Of a stretch of DNA of 64,000 nucleotides, positions 16,649 through 25,677 are shown one piece after another. How positions within the stretch are numbered: the first letter of the stretch is position 1; the number at the start of each line of letters is the position of its first letter. Origin of the DNA: Flammeovirga aprica JL-4. Lineage in GTDB: Bacteria; Bacteroidota; Bacteroidia; Cytophagales; Flammeovirgaceae. Location of the stretch: the NCBI RefSeq assembly GCF_012844305.1, contig NZ_JABANE010000013.1:1-64000 (forward strand), read 5' to 3'. The notes under the pieces are model-generated. The model was not told the DNA's origin. It saw nothing but the letters and a program-made list of their open reading frames with translations, and did not search any database. The translations under genes were made by a program, and so were the position numbers.

Positions 16649-18727
16649 TTATCGATCAATCGCCACCATCTGCTCTGGAGCAACAACAGCGAAAATTGTC
16701 GCATATTCAAATGCTACTTCCTTAAAACGCTGGAAACGACCTGAAGCACCGCTGTGCCCTGCGTCCATATTTGTCTTAAGCATAATGTAATTATCACTTG
16801 TACTTTCCTCACGAAGTTTGGCTACCCATTTTGTAGGTTCCCAATATTGTACTTGAGAATCATGCAAGCCAGAAGTAACTAACATATGCGGATAATCTTT
16901 TTTCTCCACTTGATCATAAGGAGAATAAGACAGCATATAATCGTAATATTTCTTTTCATTTGGATTACCCCACTCGTCATATTCACCCGTAGTCAATGGA
17001 ATAGATTCGTCCAACATTGTTGTCACCACATCCACAAACGGTACGTCTGAAATTACGAATTTATAAAGATCAGGACGGGCGTTTACTACAACACCCATCA
17101 ATAATCCACCGGCAGAACCACCGTTGATTACAAACTTTTCTGCTGATGTATATTTTTCCTCAATCAAGAATTCTGAACAAGCGATGAAATCATTGAATGT
17201 ATTTTTCTTCTTCAACATTTTACCATCTTCATACCAAGCTCTTCCTAAATCTTCTCCTCCTCTGATATGAGCAATCGCAAAAGCGAAACCTCTTTCCATC
17301 AAACTGATTCTTGATGGAGAAAAGGCAACATCATAAGAAATACCATACGATCCGTAACCCGTCATGTACAATGGATTTTGACCATTCAACTCAAAACCTT
17401 TTTTATACACTACAGAAATAGGCACTTTTACGCCATCTTTTGCAGTAGCATACAAACGCTTTGCTTCGTAATCCTGTGGATCAAACTTTCCTAAAACCTT
17501 TTGTTGTTTCAGTAAAACTCTCGACCTGTCCACCATATTATAATCATATTCTGAATAAGGTGTAGTTAAAGAATTGTAGCCAAAACGTAAGATATCTGTG
17601 TTGAAATCTGGGTTTGCCCCTGACCATGCACTGTAAGTCTCTTCACCAAAATCTAAATAATGCTCTGATCCATCTTCCCATTTAATGATACGAATATGCA
17701 CCAAACCATCTCTTCTTTCTTCAATTACATAGAAGTTTTTGAAGATATCCAAGCCTTCAAGAAGTGTATCAGTTCTGTGAGCAATTACTTCTTCCCAATT
17801 GTTTTTATCAGTAGTATCAGCATCTTCTGACACTTTCATCAAGCGGAAGTTTTTCGCATCCCAGTTGGTTACGATATAAAAATGACCATTGAAATGAGAT
17901 ACGCTGTATTCGTGTTCTCTTTCTCTAGGAATGAAAGGTTTGAATTCTCCAAATGGGTCATCAGCCTTTAATATTCTTGTTTCAGTCGTTAGTGTAGAAC
18001 CCGATTCAATAGCTAAATAAGCCCTTGATTTTGTTCTTCTAACACCAATCCAAAAAGTATCGTCTTTTTCTTCATATACCACTACGTCTTCTGACTGAGG
18101 AGTACCTAAAGTGTGTCTCCATACTTTATCAGGACGCAATGTTTCTTTATCTTGAGTCGTGTAGAAAACTGTTTTTCCATCAGCCGCCCAAACTGCATCG
18201 CCAGTTGTTTCTTCTAAAACATCTTCAAGGTTTTCACCTGTAGAAAGGTCTCTAAAACGAACTGTATATATTCTTCTTCCAACAATATCTTCCGCATAGG
18301 CAATCTTATTTTGATCCTCACCTACGGTCATTCCTCCCACTTTATAATAAGATTTGTCTTTTGCTTCAATATTCGCATCAATCAAAATCTCTTCTTCCGT
18401 TTCTAATGAACCTTTTTTACGGCAGTAAATCGGGTATTCCCCTCCTTCTATATAACGAACATAATAATAGTAATCTCTTGCTTTATAAGGCACTGATTCG
18501 TCTTTCTCCTGAATACGTCCTTTCAGCTCTTCGAACAAATCTTCCTCGAATTGCTTGTGCTCAGACATTACCTCTTCAATATATTTATTTTCAGCATTGA
18601 GATAGTCAATCACCTCTTGGTTTTCTCTATCTCGCATCCAATAATATGGGTCAACTCTTTGGTCTCCGTGTTTCTCTAATATCTTAGGCTCTTTTCGAGC
18701 GATAGGGGGTTGGATATTTTTATTCAT
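16649..18727 (-). CDS. ptrB: Oligopeptidase B (prolyl oligopeptidase family S9A)
   Basis: A 692-residue cytoplasmic serine peptidase that cleaves short peptides after Arg or Lys. The N-terminal beta-propeller (about 75-410) begins after the family motif D-P-Y-Y-W-M-R-D. The alpha/beta hydrolase domain carries Ser538 in G-G-S-A-G-G, Asp623 in L-H-D-S-Q-V and His658 in A-G-H-S-G. R-G-G-E-D-L-G-R-x-W-Y is also present. There is no signal peptide, so it works inside the cell. The ATG at 18727 fits, with a TACTTTTG -7 box about 20 bases upstream giving a very short leader. Confidence 0.93.
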   Translation of the reverse strand: MNKNIQPPIARKEPKILEKHGDQRVDPYYWMRDRENQEVIDYLNAENKYIEEVMSEHKQFEEDLFEELKGRIQEKDESVPYKARDYYYYVRYIEGGEYPIYCRKKGSLETEEEILIDANIEAKDKSYYKVGGMTVGEDQNKIAYAEDIVGRRIYTVRFRDLSTGENLEDVLEETTGDAVWAADGKTVFYTTQDKETLRPDKVWRHTLGTPQSEDVVVYEEKDDTFWIGVRRTKSRAYLAIESGSTLTTETRILKADDPFGEFKPFIPREREHEYSVSHFNGHFYIVTNWDAKNFRLMKVSEDADTTDKNNWEEVIAHRTDTLLEGLDIFKNFYVIEERRDGLVHIRIIKWEDGSEHYLDFGEETYSAWSGANPDFNTDILRFGYNSLTTPYSEYDYNMVDRSRVLLKQQKVLGKFDPQDYEAKRLYATAKDGVKVPISVVYKKGFELNGQNPLYMTGYGSYGISYDVAFSPSRISLMERGFAFAIAHIRGGEDLGRAWYEDGKMLKKKNTFNDFIACSEFLIEEKYTSAEKFVINGGSAGGLLMGVVVNARPDLYKFVISDVPFVDVVTTMLDESIPLTTGEYDEWGNPNEKKYYDYMLSYSPYDQVEKKDYPHMLVTSGLHDSQVQYWEPTKWVAKLREESTSDNYIMLKTNMDAGHSGASGRFQRFKEVAFEYATIFAVVAPEQMVAIDR

Positions 18728-18745
18728 ATTTATGTCTTTATCCTA

Positions 18746-18753
18746 CAAAAGTA
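18746..18753 (-). promoter_or_regulatory. Oligopeptidase B -7 box
   Basis: On the minus strand TACTTTTG matches TAnnTTTG. The start point would be near 18741, leaving about 14 bases of leader. No convincing -33 element. Confidence 0.45.
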
Positions 18754-19002
18754 ATCAGATCTTAAAATAAGTCGGTCATTCACGCAACCTTTTATTACTT
18801 AAACACCAAGTTTACTGAAAATGAACACTTTGGCTGTTCAAACACTGTATTTACTGTTCGGTTTCGAACGTGGTTTTTATTTAAATATCAATGAATTAAA
18901 ACGTAAAAAACTCAATAACAGTAATTTAAGTTTTTATGGCACAGATATAGAATTATAGTTAATGTGTCAAATTAATTACAATTACATAATACATTTAATA
19001 TC

Positions 19003-19410
19003 ATGAAAACTATTTTCTTAACTCTTACAGTATTAATCTCAAGTTTTGTTTCAGTATTTGCCCATACCACTGATTTAGAAGCACCAAATGATGAAAAAAG
19101 TGCTAAACTAATTAAAATGGTAGAAGAAGCAGGAAACAATGATTGGAAAACTTTAAAACATGCCGCTGTATTGACCATCAACTGGGGTGGTGATCTTGAA
19201 ATGGCGAAAGCATGGATCGACAAAGCAATTACAATTGAAAGCAATGCTTTAACATTGGAAGTTTTAGGTGACTATTACATCAAAACTGGTAATGTGGAAA
19301 AAGCAACTGAGACTTATTTTAATGCACTTGAAAAAGGAGTTACTAATTTAGGTAAAGAAGATATGGAACGTATTCAACGTAAAGTTTTAGTTTACGCTAG
19401 AATGAAATAA
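19003..19410 (+). CDS. Small exported TPR-like protein
   Basis: A 135-residue protein with a signal peptide (about 20 residues, ending V-F-A). The mature part is mainly helical. A tetratricopeptide-like pair is visible near residues 60-112 (A-K-A-W-I-D-K-A-I-T-I, then L-G-D-Y-Y-I-K-T-G-N-V-E-K-A), so it probably binds another protein in the periplasm. It stands alone before a strong terminator. Partner and role are unknown. Confidence 0.75.
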   Translation: MKTIFLTLTVLISSFVSVFAHTTDLEAPNDEKSAKLIKMVEEAGNNDWKTLKHAAVLTINWGGDLEMAKAWIDKAITIESNALTLEVLGDYYIKTGNVEKATETYFNALEKGVTNLGKEDMERIQRKVLVYARMK

Positions 19411-19466
19411 AATTGACTTGGGGTCTGAGCCCCCCGATGACTATCATATATTCATAACACTCACGA

Positions 19467-19502
19467 AGCCAAGAGGTAAGTTTGCCTCTTGGCTTTTTCT
19501 TT
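19467..19502 (+). terminator. Terminator after the TPR-like gene
   Basis: AGCCAAGAGG (19467-19476) pairs perfectly with CCTCTTGGCT (19485-19494), followed by T-rich sequence. Confidence 0.9.
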
Positions 19503-19543
19503 TTTATATTGTTTGAACTCTAAAGCACAAAAAGTAAACTCAA

Positions 19544-20866
19544 ATGAAAACGATTCAAGCTAGCAATTCTCTCATGAAAGAAGATTTCCTTTATTTTATC
19601 TGGAAATTCAGGTATTTCAAATCTATTGCACTTCAAACAGATCAAAAGGAAACACTAGAAATCATCTCCTCTGGCTTGCAGAATCATGATGCGGGTCCTG
19701 ATTTTTTGAACGCTCATATCCGTATCAATGGAATGGATTGGCATGGGAATGTAGAAATTCATGTAAAAGCCTCAGATTGGAAAAGACATCAGCATTCTCA
19801 AAACCGTGCCTATGATAATGTGATTCTTCATGTGGTTTGGGAAAACGATTTTGATGTATTCCGCAATGATAAGTCACTGATTCCCACTTTAAGTATAGAA
19901 AGATTTATAAATCAAGAAGTATTCGACAGGTATCAAACTTTTCTTAGTGATGAACAATTGATTGTATGTGGAAGTCAATTAGAAAATGTGTCAAGGCTTC
20001 ACAAAATAGCCATGCTTGACCGTGTTTTCATGGAAAGAATAGAACGGAAAGCTGGAAAAATACTCCAACAACTACAGAATTCTAATAGAGATTGGGAGGA
20101 ATGTACTTACAGAACCTTAGCAGAATACTTCGGTTTTAAGGTCAATAATGATGCTTTTCAGCGTCTTTCAGCTATAGTTCCAGTCCGGCTTTTAAAACTG
20201 CATGCTTATCAGCCCACTCAAGTGGAAGCTTTTCTTTTTGGGACTGCGGGTTTTCTATCTGAAAAATCAGAATCTCCCTACATGACAAAACTTTATAAAG
20301 AATACAGGTTTCTGAGTCATAAATATTCGATAAAGGAAAAAGAAATGACATTGCAGCAATGGAAATTCCTGAGATTACGCCCTGCCAATTTTCCCACGAT
20401 CCGCATCGCCCAGTTGGCTAGTATCATCATCAATATTCCTCACTTGTGCTCTGCTTTTCTGCATATTTCTTCATTGGAAAGTTTTATCCGTTTTATGCAA
20501 CACCCCACCTCAGAATACTGGCATTCGCATTATCATTTCAACAAAAAATCAAAAAAACCGATCAGTCCTTTTATAGGGAAGTCAGCCCTCCAATCTTTGT
20601 TGGTTAACGTAGTTATTCCGTTGCAGTTTGCGTATGGCTCTGACAGAAATGAAAACAGGTATAAAGAGAAAGCCATTCAATTATTAGAGTCTATTCCGGC
20701 GGAAAATAATAAGTATACCAAAGTGTGGAAAGAATACCCAATCAAGAACAACTCTTCCTTGGATTCTCAAGGGTTGATAGAACTTTACACACAGTATTGT
20801 CAGAAAAACAAATGTTTAGAGTGCAGTATTGGTGTACAAATTTTAAGTTCTAAAAATAAGCATTAA
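19544..20866 (+). CDS. DUF2851 family protein
   Basis: A 440-residue cytoplasmic protein of a family widespread in Bacteroidota. The N terminus has the conserved pattern: E-D-F-L-Y-F-I-W-K-F-R-Y-F, then G-x-x-N-x-D-A-G-P-D-F-L-N-A-x-I, W-x-G-N-V-E-I-H-V-K-A-S-D-W and H-x-H-x-x-N-x-A-Y-D-N-V-I-L-H-V-V. Asp, His and Glu in these motifs resemble a nuclease or metal site, but no activity is established. A Cys-rich stretch lies near the C terminus (C-x(4)-C-x(2)-C). The ATG at 19544 adds about 10 residues before the conserved M-K-E-D-F; the Met at 19574 is an alternative. Confidence 0.85.
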   Translation: MKTIQASNSLMKEDFLYFIWKFRYFKSIALQTDQKETLEIISSGLQNHDAGPDFLNAHIRINGMDWHGNVEIHVKASDWKRHQHSQNRAYDNVILHVVWENDFDVFRNDKSLIPTLSIERFINQEVFDRYQTFLSDEQLIVCGSQLENVSRLHKIAMLDRVFMERIERKAGKILQQLQNSNRDWEECTYRTLAEYFGFKVNNDAFQRLSAIVPVRLLKLHAYQPTQVEAFLFGTAGFLSEKSESPYMTKLYKEYRFLSHKYSIKEKEMTLQQWKFLRLRPANFPTIRIAQLASIIINIPHLCSAFLHISSLESFIRFMQHPTSEYWHSHYHFNKKSKKPISPFIGKSALQSLLVNVVIPLQFAYGSDRNENRYKEKAIQLLESIPAENNKYTKVWKEYPIKNNSSLDSQGLIELYTQYCQKNKCLECSIGVQILSSKNKH

Positions 20867-20874
20867 CACTTCAA

Positions 20875-20908
20875 TACATGAACATGTAATCATAAGTCTG
20901 TATATTTG
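20875..20908 (+). promoter_or_regulatory. arsR promoter and candidate operator
   Basis: TATATTTG (20901-20908) is the -7 box. Upstream in the -33 region is the palindrome TACATG-AA-CATGTA (20875-20888), resembling the TGAA-containing 12-2-12 operators of ArsR/SmtB repressors. Autoregulation of the downstream arsR gene is inferred. Confidence 0.5.
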
Positions 20909-20923
20909 TATTTTCCATCACCC

Positions 20924-20957
20924 AAGTACTAGGACAGAAGTAACGGGAAGTAGTACT
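20924..20957. repeat. AGTACT-family repeat, short copy
   Basis: AAGTACTAGGACAGAAGT begins at 20924 and is followed by AGTAGTACTT (20948-20957), so the unit starts and ends with AAGTACT/AGTACTT. The left arm is nearly identical to those at 49434 and, inverted, 52544. Confidence 0.6.
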
Positions 20958-20976
20958 TAAATTAATACAATATTTT

Positions 20977-21267
20977 ATGGAATACGATAAGATAGAAAAA
21001 GCTGCTTTTATTTTAAAGACCATTGCACATCCAGTAAGGCTTAGAATATTGGAATTACTAGATTGCACCAACCGTCTTTCAGTAAGCGAAATCTGTACTA
21101 AATTAAATTGTGAGCAGTCTTTGACTTCCCATCATTTATCAAATATGAAATTGAAGGGTATTTTATCTTCACAGAGAGAAGGGAAAAATATTTATTATTC
21201 GTTGAAAGAAAAGTCAGTGGTAAATATCATCTCATGTCTTGAAGACTGTGACTGCAATATGGGTTAA
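20977..21267 (+). CDS. ArsR/SmtB-family transcriptional regulator
   Basis: A 96-residue winged-helix repressor. It has A-H-P-V-R-L-R-I-L-E-L-L at 18-29, the recognition helix S-L-T-S-H-H-L-S-N-M-K at about 49-59, and the wing R-E-G-K-N-I-Y-Y-S-L. Cysteines at the recognition-helix edge (L-N-C-E-Q) and a C-terminal C-L-E-D-C-D-C cluster suggest metal or thiol sensing, though the classical alpha-3 C-x-C site is not exact. No transporter or reductase is adjacent, so the target is unknown apart from probable autoregulation. Its 3' end overlaps the convergent Omp85-family gene by 4 bases. Confidence 0.87.
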   Translation: MEYDKIEKAAFILKTIAHPVRLRILELLDCTNRLSVSEICTKLNCEQSLTSHHLSNMKLKGILSSQREGKNIYYSLKEKSVVNIISCLEDCDCNMG

Positions 21268-22757
21268 AGGTCCACTTGATAGTAGAAGTAGAAACCTCCT
21301 CCTTTTCCATGTCTGTTGAAGGAGTACTCAAATTTCAGTACTGAACTGTAAAAAGTCACAAAATCAATCCCCAAGCCATACCCTAATAGTGGTGTGTTTG
21401 TCAAAGATGCATTGGATTCGCTCACACTAGGAAGATGTACGTATCCGGCATCAATATAAGCCTTGAAGAGAATATCAATCGGCACTCTTTTCGCGTGTTT
21501 AGACTTGATAATATTTTGGAAGTTAAATGCTGTGGATAAAGCTCTAAACTTCACCTCATTTTTAAGAATCGCCGCATTTTGGCCATCAATCACATAATTA
21601 TCATATCCCCTCACAAAAAGGTTGTCATACCCCACGGCCCTGGTCTGATTGTATGGCATTCGCTCTGGAGAACCTAATTTACCGGCAAAACCTGATGAAA
21701 AGTAAAAACGCTTGATGTTATCCAAAGGCATAAACTTGTAGGCTGACCATTCTATGATAACGGCATTGAGGTCATCAAAAATTCCAAGTCCCAGTTTCTC
21801 TATTCCCAATTTCAAATAATAGCCATCCATCGGATAACTCGTAATATCCCTTTTATCTCTTGTATAAGTATAGCCTAAAGTAAAATACCTTAACCTTGTT
21901 CTTCCATCAAGGAAAAAGTCTGGATTGAGCATCGCTACGGTGTCTGCTATCTGATCATGATTAAATTGCAAAGAGAAATTGTGGTGATCATAAAAACCAT
22001 ATCTTTTTCCAAAGTTAACTACTCCTTTCCATGACCTTCTCAGCACTTCGGTATCTTTTTCAACCTCAACAAATTTATTCTCCTCCGTTTTATAAGCTAC
22101 TGTAGTTTCCTCCAGAAAAGTACCCGAGAAAGAAAGGCTTGTCTTTTGTTTTTTATCAATATAAGGGAAAGCGTATCCTACACTGAACTGCCTTGAAAAT
22201 CCTAATTTGATCAATACATCAAGAGTCTCATTACGCCCCCGCATATTACGCTGTTTAAAATCCAATCCATACTGAATTCTACCCAAATCCGCATTTCTGT
22301 TGTTCCACCACTCATTGAAGCTCCTGTCAGCCAATTCCAGAAGAGGCACAGGCCAGGTATACCACCTTTCAACCATGATGAATTCTATATTGATTGAATC
22401 ATCTGCCACTTCAATGGCCATGACATCTACAGTTTCAAAAAGTTGGGTATTGAAAACCTTATTTCTTTCCGAAGTAATGTACTGCTTGATATTTTTTTTG
22501 GGTACCAATCCTCCCTCCTTGATATCCAATTCCCTGCTGATAATCTGAGGTTTAGTTTTCTTTAGCCCCACAAAGTTGATTTTATTGATATGAACATACC
22601 CCACCGTGTCTATCTCATATTGGTCTAGTCCGGTGAGTAGCAGGTCATTTTGTGCACAAACTGGTTGAGTTAATGATAACAAAAAGGTAAAAAAAATCAC
22701 CTTGATGTGCAGTGCTATAATGGGAGTTCTATATATATTTGTTTTTAATTTAATCAC
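21264..22757 (-). CDS. BamA/TamA (Omp85)-family outer-membrane protein
   Basis: A 497-residue outer-membrane protein with a signal peptide ending V-C-A-Q. Residues about 50-135 form one or two POTRA-like modules (I-N-K-I-N-F-V-G-L-K-K-T-K-P-Q-I-I-S-R-E-L). The rest is an Omp85-type barrel (about 170-497), with the family's conserved R-A-V-G-Y-D-N-L-F-V-R-G-Y and G-L-G-I-D-F-V. The single POTRA set is far shorter than BamA, so it is an accessory Omp85 protein, perhaps for one client. The end is Q-V-D-L, without a terminal aromatic. It converges on arsR. Confidence 0.85.
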   Translation of the reverse strand: MIKLKTNIYRTPIIALHIKVIFFTFLLSLTQPVCAQNDLLLTGLDQYEIDTVGYVHINKINFVGLKKTKPQIISRELDIKEGGLVPKKNIKQYITSERNKVFNTQLFETVDVMAIEVADDSINIEFIMVERWYTWPVPLLELADRSFNEWWNNRNADLGRIQYGLDFKQRNMRGRNETLDVLIKLGFSRQFSVGYAFPYIDKKQKTSLSFSGTFLEETTVAYKTEENKFVEVEKDTEVLRRSWKGVVNFGKRYGFYDHHNFSLQFNHDQIADTVAMLNPDFFLDGRTRLRYFTLGYTYTRDKRDITSYPMDGYYLKLGIEKLGLGIFDDLNAVIIEWSAYKFMPLDNIKRFYFSSGFAGKLGSPERMPYNQTRAVGYDNLFVRGYDNYVIDGQNAAILKNEVKFRALSTAFNFQNIIKSKHAKRVPIDILFKAYIDAGYVHLPSVSESNASLTNTPLLGYGLGIDFVTFYSSVLKFEYSFNRHGKGGGFYFYYQVDL

Positions 22758-22841
22758 TATGGCTTGCTAAGAAAAAATCAAGCATTTAGATGTATGTTCA
22801 ATATTGTCTCTCTAAAGATAGAAAAAGCACAATTAGTCGAT

Positions 22842-22849
22842 TATATTTG
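22842..22849 (+). promoter_or_regulatory. Candidate -7 box for the phosphatase gene
   Basis: TATATTTG matches TAnnTTTG, 138 bases before the ATG at 22987; no clear -33 element. Confidence 0.35.
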
Positions 22850-22986
22850 TATTAACTTCAACTAGAGTGATTCTAGAATATTGAGGTCGCTAATATAATA
22901 TGCTTTTTTACAGGTAGGCACATATTATACCAAGTATTTTTAATTAAAAAAACAGTATTATTAACAAAGCAACAAAAATAAATGAC

Positions 22987-25029
22987 ATGTTCAGTTACAA
23001 GAGCATCAAACGTATCAGTACTATAGCTAGTATTGTGAGCTGGATCCTCTTGTTGATGATTGGCGTCCGTGAACAATACCTCACAGACTACAATATCGCA
23101 CATGCACCTTTTCCCTCTTTTGTGAAAGGCTTAATATTAAATATATGGATTATTTCCTCTTATTTTCTGATTTGGCTCTATTTTCAACCAAAAGAACGGG
23201 ATTTTCAAGGGCTTTTATGGCAAATTTTTGTTGTAGCGTTACTGTCCACCCTTCTTTCAATGGGTGTGAATCTGTTATTGACATGGCTCAGGGATGAACT
23301 GAAATACAATCTGCCCTTCCTCTATGCCATTTTCTTCCATATTGAGTTCTCACTTTTGATGACATTACTGATCAGTACCTTTGTCACCTGGAAGAAATTA
23401 ATCCTTTTTGAACAAACACAATTTACGCATTATACATGGCTGGCATTTGAAATCTTTCTGGGTTTAACAATGCTCGCTCACTTTATCAGAATTGGAACCA
23501 TAGACGATGTCTACTTCAAAATCCCGATCGCATTTTTGATACTCTGGATTTTAATGATTTCAATTAATGTAAGATGGGTGCCACACCTCAATTTCCAGCA
23601 AAAAGTACAAGGTATTTTTAAGCTAGCTTTTATCATGCTGGCGTTTAGCTACTTTGTAGCAAGCTTTAGATTCTATTTCTATGAACAATCATTGATCAGT
23701 GATGATTTGATTAAGAATTTATTCCCTGTTACACTTTTCCTTTTTGTGTTTGTTTATGCCGTATCAGCCGCACTATTCATGCTGTTCAGTTTACCTACAT
23801 CTTCTGTTTTTGAGAAAAAAGAACAAGAGATCAGTAGTTTCAGAGACTTGAGTTTGGCTGTCAGAGACGGTAAGCAGGATACTGATGTTTATAAGGTTTT
23901 ATTGCACAGTTCACTAAAAAGCATTCAAGCTGATGCAGGGTGGATTATTGACAATGAATACAATGTCAAAGTGATTTACGGTATAGAAAAAGAGGATATT
24001 CTTATTGTAAATCAAGACCTGAAAGAAGCCGAGTACAATGGTTCTCAACCTATAAAACTGAATTTCCAGCCTTACTTCCGCAAAGAAAATGTAAACAGGA
24101 ACTACCGTTCTATCATTGCATTGCCAATCATTGTGGATACTGAGGTGAAAAGTTCTTTGGTATTGGTCAAAAGGCTCCATAACGCCATTGACTCTGTGAT
24201 GCAATCTACGGTCAACACCTATGTGGCACAGGCTGGTATTGCATTGTTCAACCTTGATCTTCTTTCTAATGCTGTAAAGAATGAGGTGTATAAAAACAGT
24301 ATGCAGATTGCCAAGCAGACACAGGAAGCTTTGATGCCTAAAAAGCAGGAAATCAATGAAAATATAGAGGTTTATGTGACGTGGGAACCTGCTATTGTGG
24401 TGGGAGGTGACTATTATGATATGCACCGTCTGAATGACAATGAGGTTAGCTTTATCATTGCTGATGTATCAGGCAAGGGACCTAAAGCGGCCTTCAATAT
24501 GGCACAGATGAAAGGTATTTATCATTCACTGGCACGTGAAGAAGGTATAAAACCTGATGAATTCTTTACAAAAGCCAACGCCGCACTGACGGGCTGTATA
24601 CAAAGAGACACTTTCATTACAGCGACCTACCTTCATATCAATACTGAATTGCAAAAGGTAGATTACGCCAGAGCTGGACACTGCCCTACGTTATATTACA
24701 GTAATGAAACCAATGAAGCCACATTCCTTGATAATAGAGGACTGGGACTTGGTATTGTTCGAAATAACTCTTACAAAAAATTCATTCACAATCATGAGAT
24801 CCACTATCAACCTGGAGACATTATGATTCTTTACACTGATGGTATCACAGAAGCCAGAAGTAAAAATGGTGTGGATGAATACGGATATGACTACATGAAA
24901 GCGATTCTTGAGCAGAATAAAAACGAACCTCTTAAAGTTATCGCCAACAAAATCTTGATGGATGTTTATAACTTTATGGGGAAAGAAGCTATGGATGATG
25001 ACTTTACCTTATTGATCATCCGCCTGTAA
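22987..25029 (+). CDS. Membrane-bound SpoIIE/RsbU-type serine phosphatase with GAF domain
   Basis: A 680-residue signalling protein. The first ~270 residues contain about seven or eight membrane helices, followed by a GAF domain (about 295-435) and a PP2C-type SpoIIE phosphatase (about 460-680). Metal-binding motifs are visible: G-G-D-Y-Y-D, A-D-V-S-G-K-G, Y-T-D-G-I-T-E-A and D-D-D-F-T-L-L-I. Proteins of this type dephosphorylate anti-sigma-antagonists or related STAS proteins, but no STAS or anti-sigma gene lies here, so the target is unknown. A Bacteroidota-type architecture; the ATG at 22987 gives a hydrophobic start. Confidence 0.88.
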   Translation: MFSYKSIKRISTIASIVSWILLLMIGVREQYLTDYNIAHAPFPSFVKGLILNIWIISSYFLIWLYFQPKERDFQGLLWQIFVVALLSTLLSMGVNLLLTWLRDELKYNLPFLYAIFFHIEFSLLMTLLISTFVTWKKLILFEQTQFTHYTWLAFEIFLGLTMLAHFIRIGTIDDVYFKIPIAFLILWILMISINVRWVPHLNFQQKVQGIFKLAFIMLAFSYFVASFRFYFYEQSLISDDLIKNLFPVTLFLFVFVYAVSAALFMLFSLPTSSVFEKKEQEISSFRDLSLAVRDGKQDTDVYKVLLHSSLKSIQADAGWIIDNEYNVKVIYGIEKEDILIVNQDLKEAEYNGSQPIKLNFQPYFRKENVNRNYRSIIALPIIVDTEVKSSLVLVKRLHNAIDSVMQSTVNTYVAQAGIALFNLDLLSNAVKNEVYKNSMQIAKQTQEALMPKKQEINENIEVYVTWEPAIVVGGDYYDMHRLNDNEVSFIIADVSGKGPKAAFNMAQMKGIYHSLAREEGIKPDEFFTKANAALTGCIQRDTFITATYLHINTELQKVDYARAGHCPTLYYSNETNEATFLDNRGLGLGIVRNNSYKKFIHNHEIHYQPGDIMILYTDGITEARSKNGVDEYGYDYMKAILEQNKNEPLKVIANKILMDVYNFMGKEAMDDDFTLLIIRL

Positions 25030-25115
25030 AAAATCAAAAATACCTTACAATATCTCTCTCCTTTCTTTCCTAGTTCCTTCTTCTTATACTACTTTTGTAG
25101 CCTTAAGATTGAATT

Positions 25116-25676
25116 ATGAGAGAACAAGAACAAGCACAATCACCTAGTTTAAAATTTTTAAGACCCGACGTGTTCCAAGTGGGTGCAATTGCAGGAGTGA
25201 TAGCGGCAATCACTATTTTCGGGTATTCTTTTTTATTATACTCCATAGGAGAAAATGCCTTCGGAAGGTATAAATTCTTACTTTTCCCCATTTATGGATT
25301 TTTCTTTGCAGGTGCAATGACCTATTTCAGGTTAAAGAAAAACAATGGAAAAATGGCAGGTCATCATGGACTTCTGATCGGATTGACCCTCAACATAGTT
25401 TGTTATGCCCTTTATACAACACTTATCTATCTTCTTTTATCTACAAAAGAAATAGGAAAAGCAATGCTTGAAAGACATAGAATTGACTTGATCGATTTAA
25501 TGGTAAGAGGAAAAGATAATATCGTAGAAGGTTTTGGAGAAGAGATGTATAATCAAAATCTCAATGACCTCAAAGAAGGTTTGGAACCTTTTGCTGTTGC
25601 CTTAGATCAATATATCATCCTTCTTATTGGCATCTTGCTTACCTTTTTATTCATGCTCATCATAAAACAAAAATAA
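25116..25676 (+). CDS. DUF4199 family membrane protein
   Basis: A 186-residue inner-membrane protein with about four helices (about 22-45, 52-72, 83-105 and 160-183). The long loop from 110 to 158 is charged, as in other DUF4199 proteins of Bacteroidota, whose function is unknown. It follows the phosphatase gene by 86 bases and ends 1 base before the PLP-protein ATG, so it is likely in an operon with that gene. Confidence 0.8.
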   Translation: MREQEQAQSPSLKFLRPDVFQVGAIAGVIAAITIFGYSFLLYSIGENAFGRYKFLLFPIYGFFFAGAMTYFRLKKNNGKMAGHHGLLIGLTLNIVCYALYTTLIYLLLSTKEIGKAMLERHRIDLIDLMVRGKDNIVEGFGEEMYNQNLNDLKEGLEPFAVALDQYIILLIGILLTFLFMLIIKQK

Positions 25677-25677
25677 C

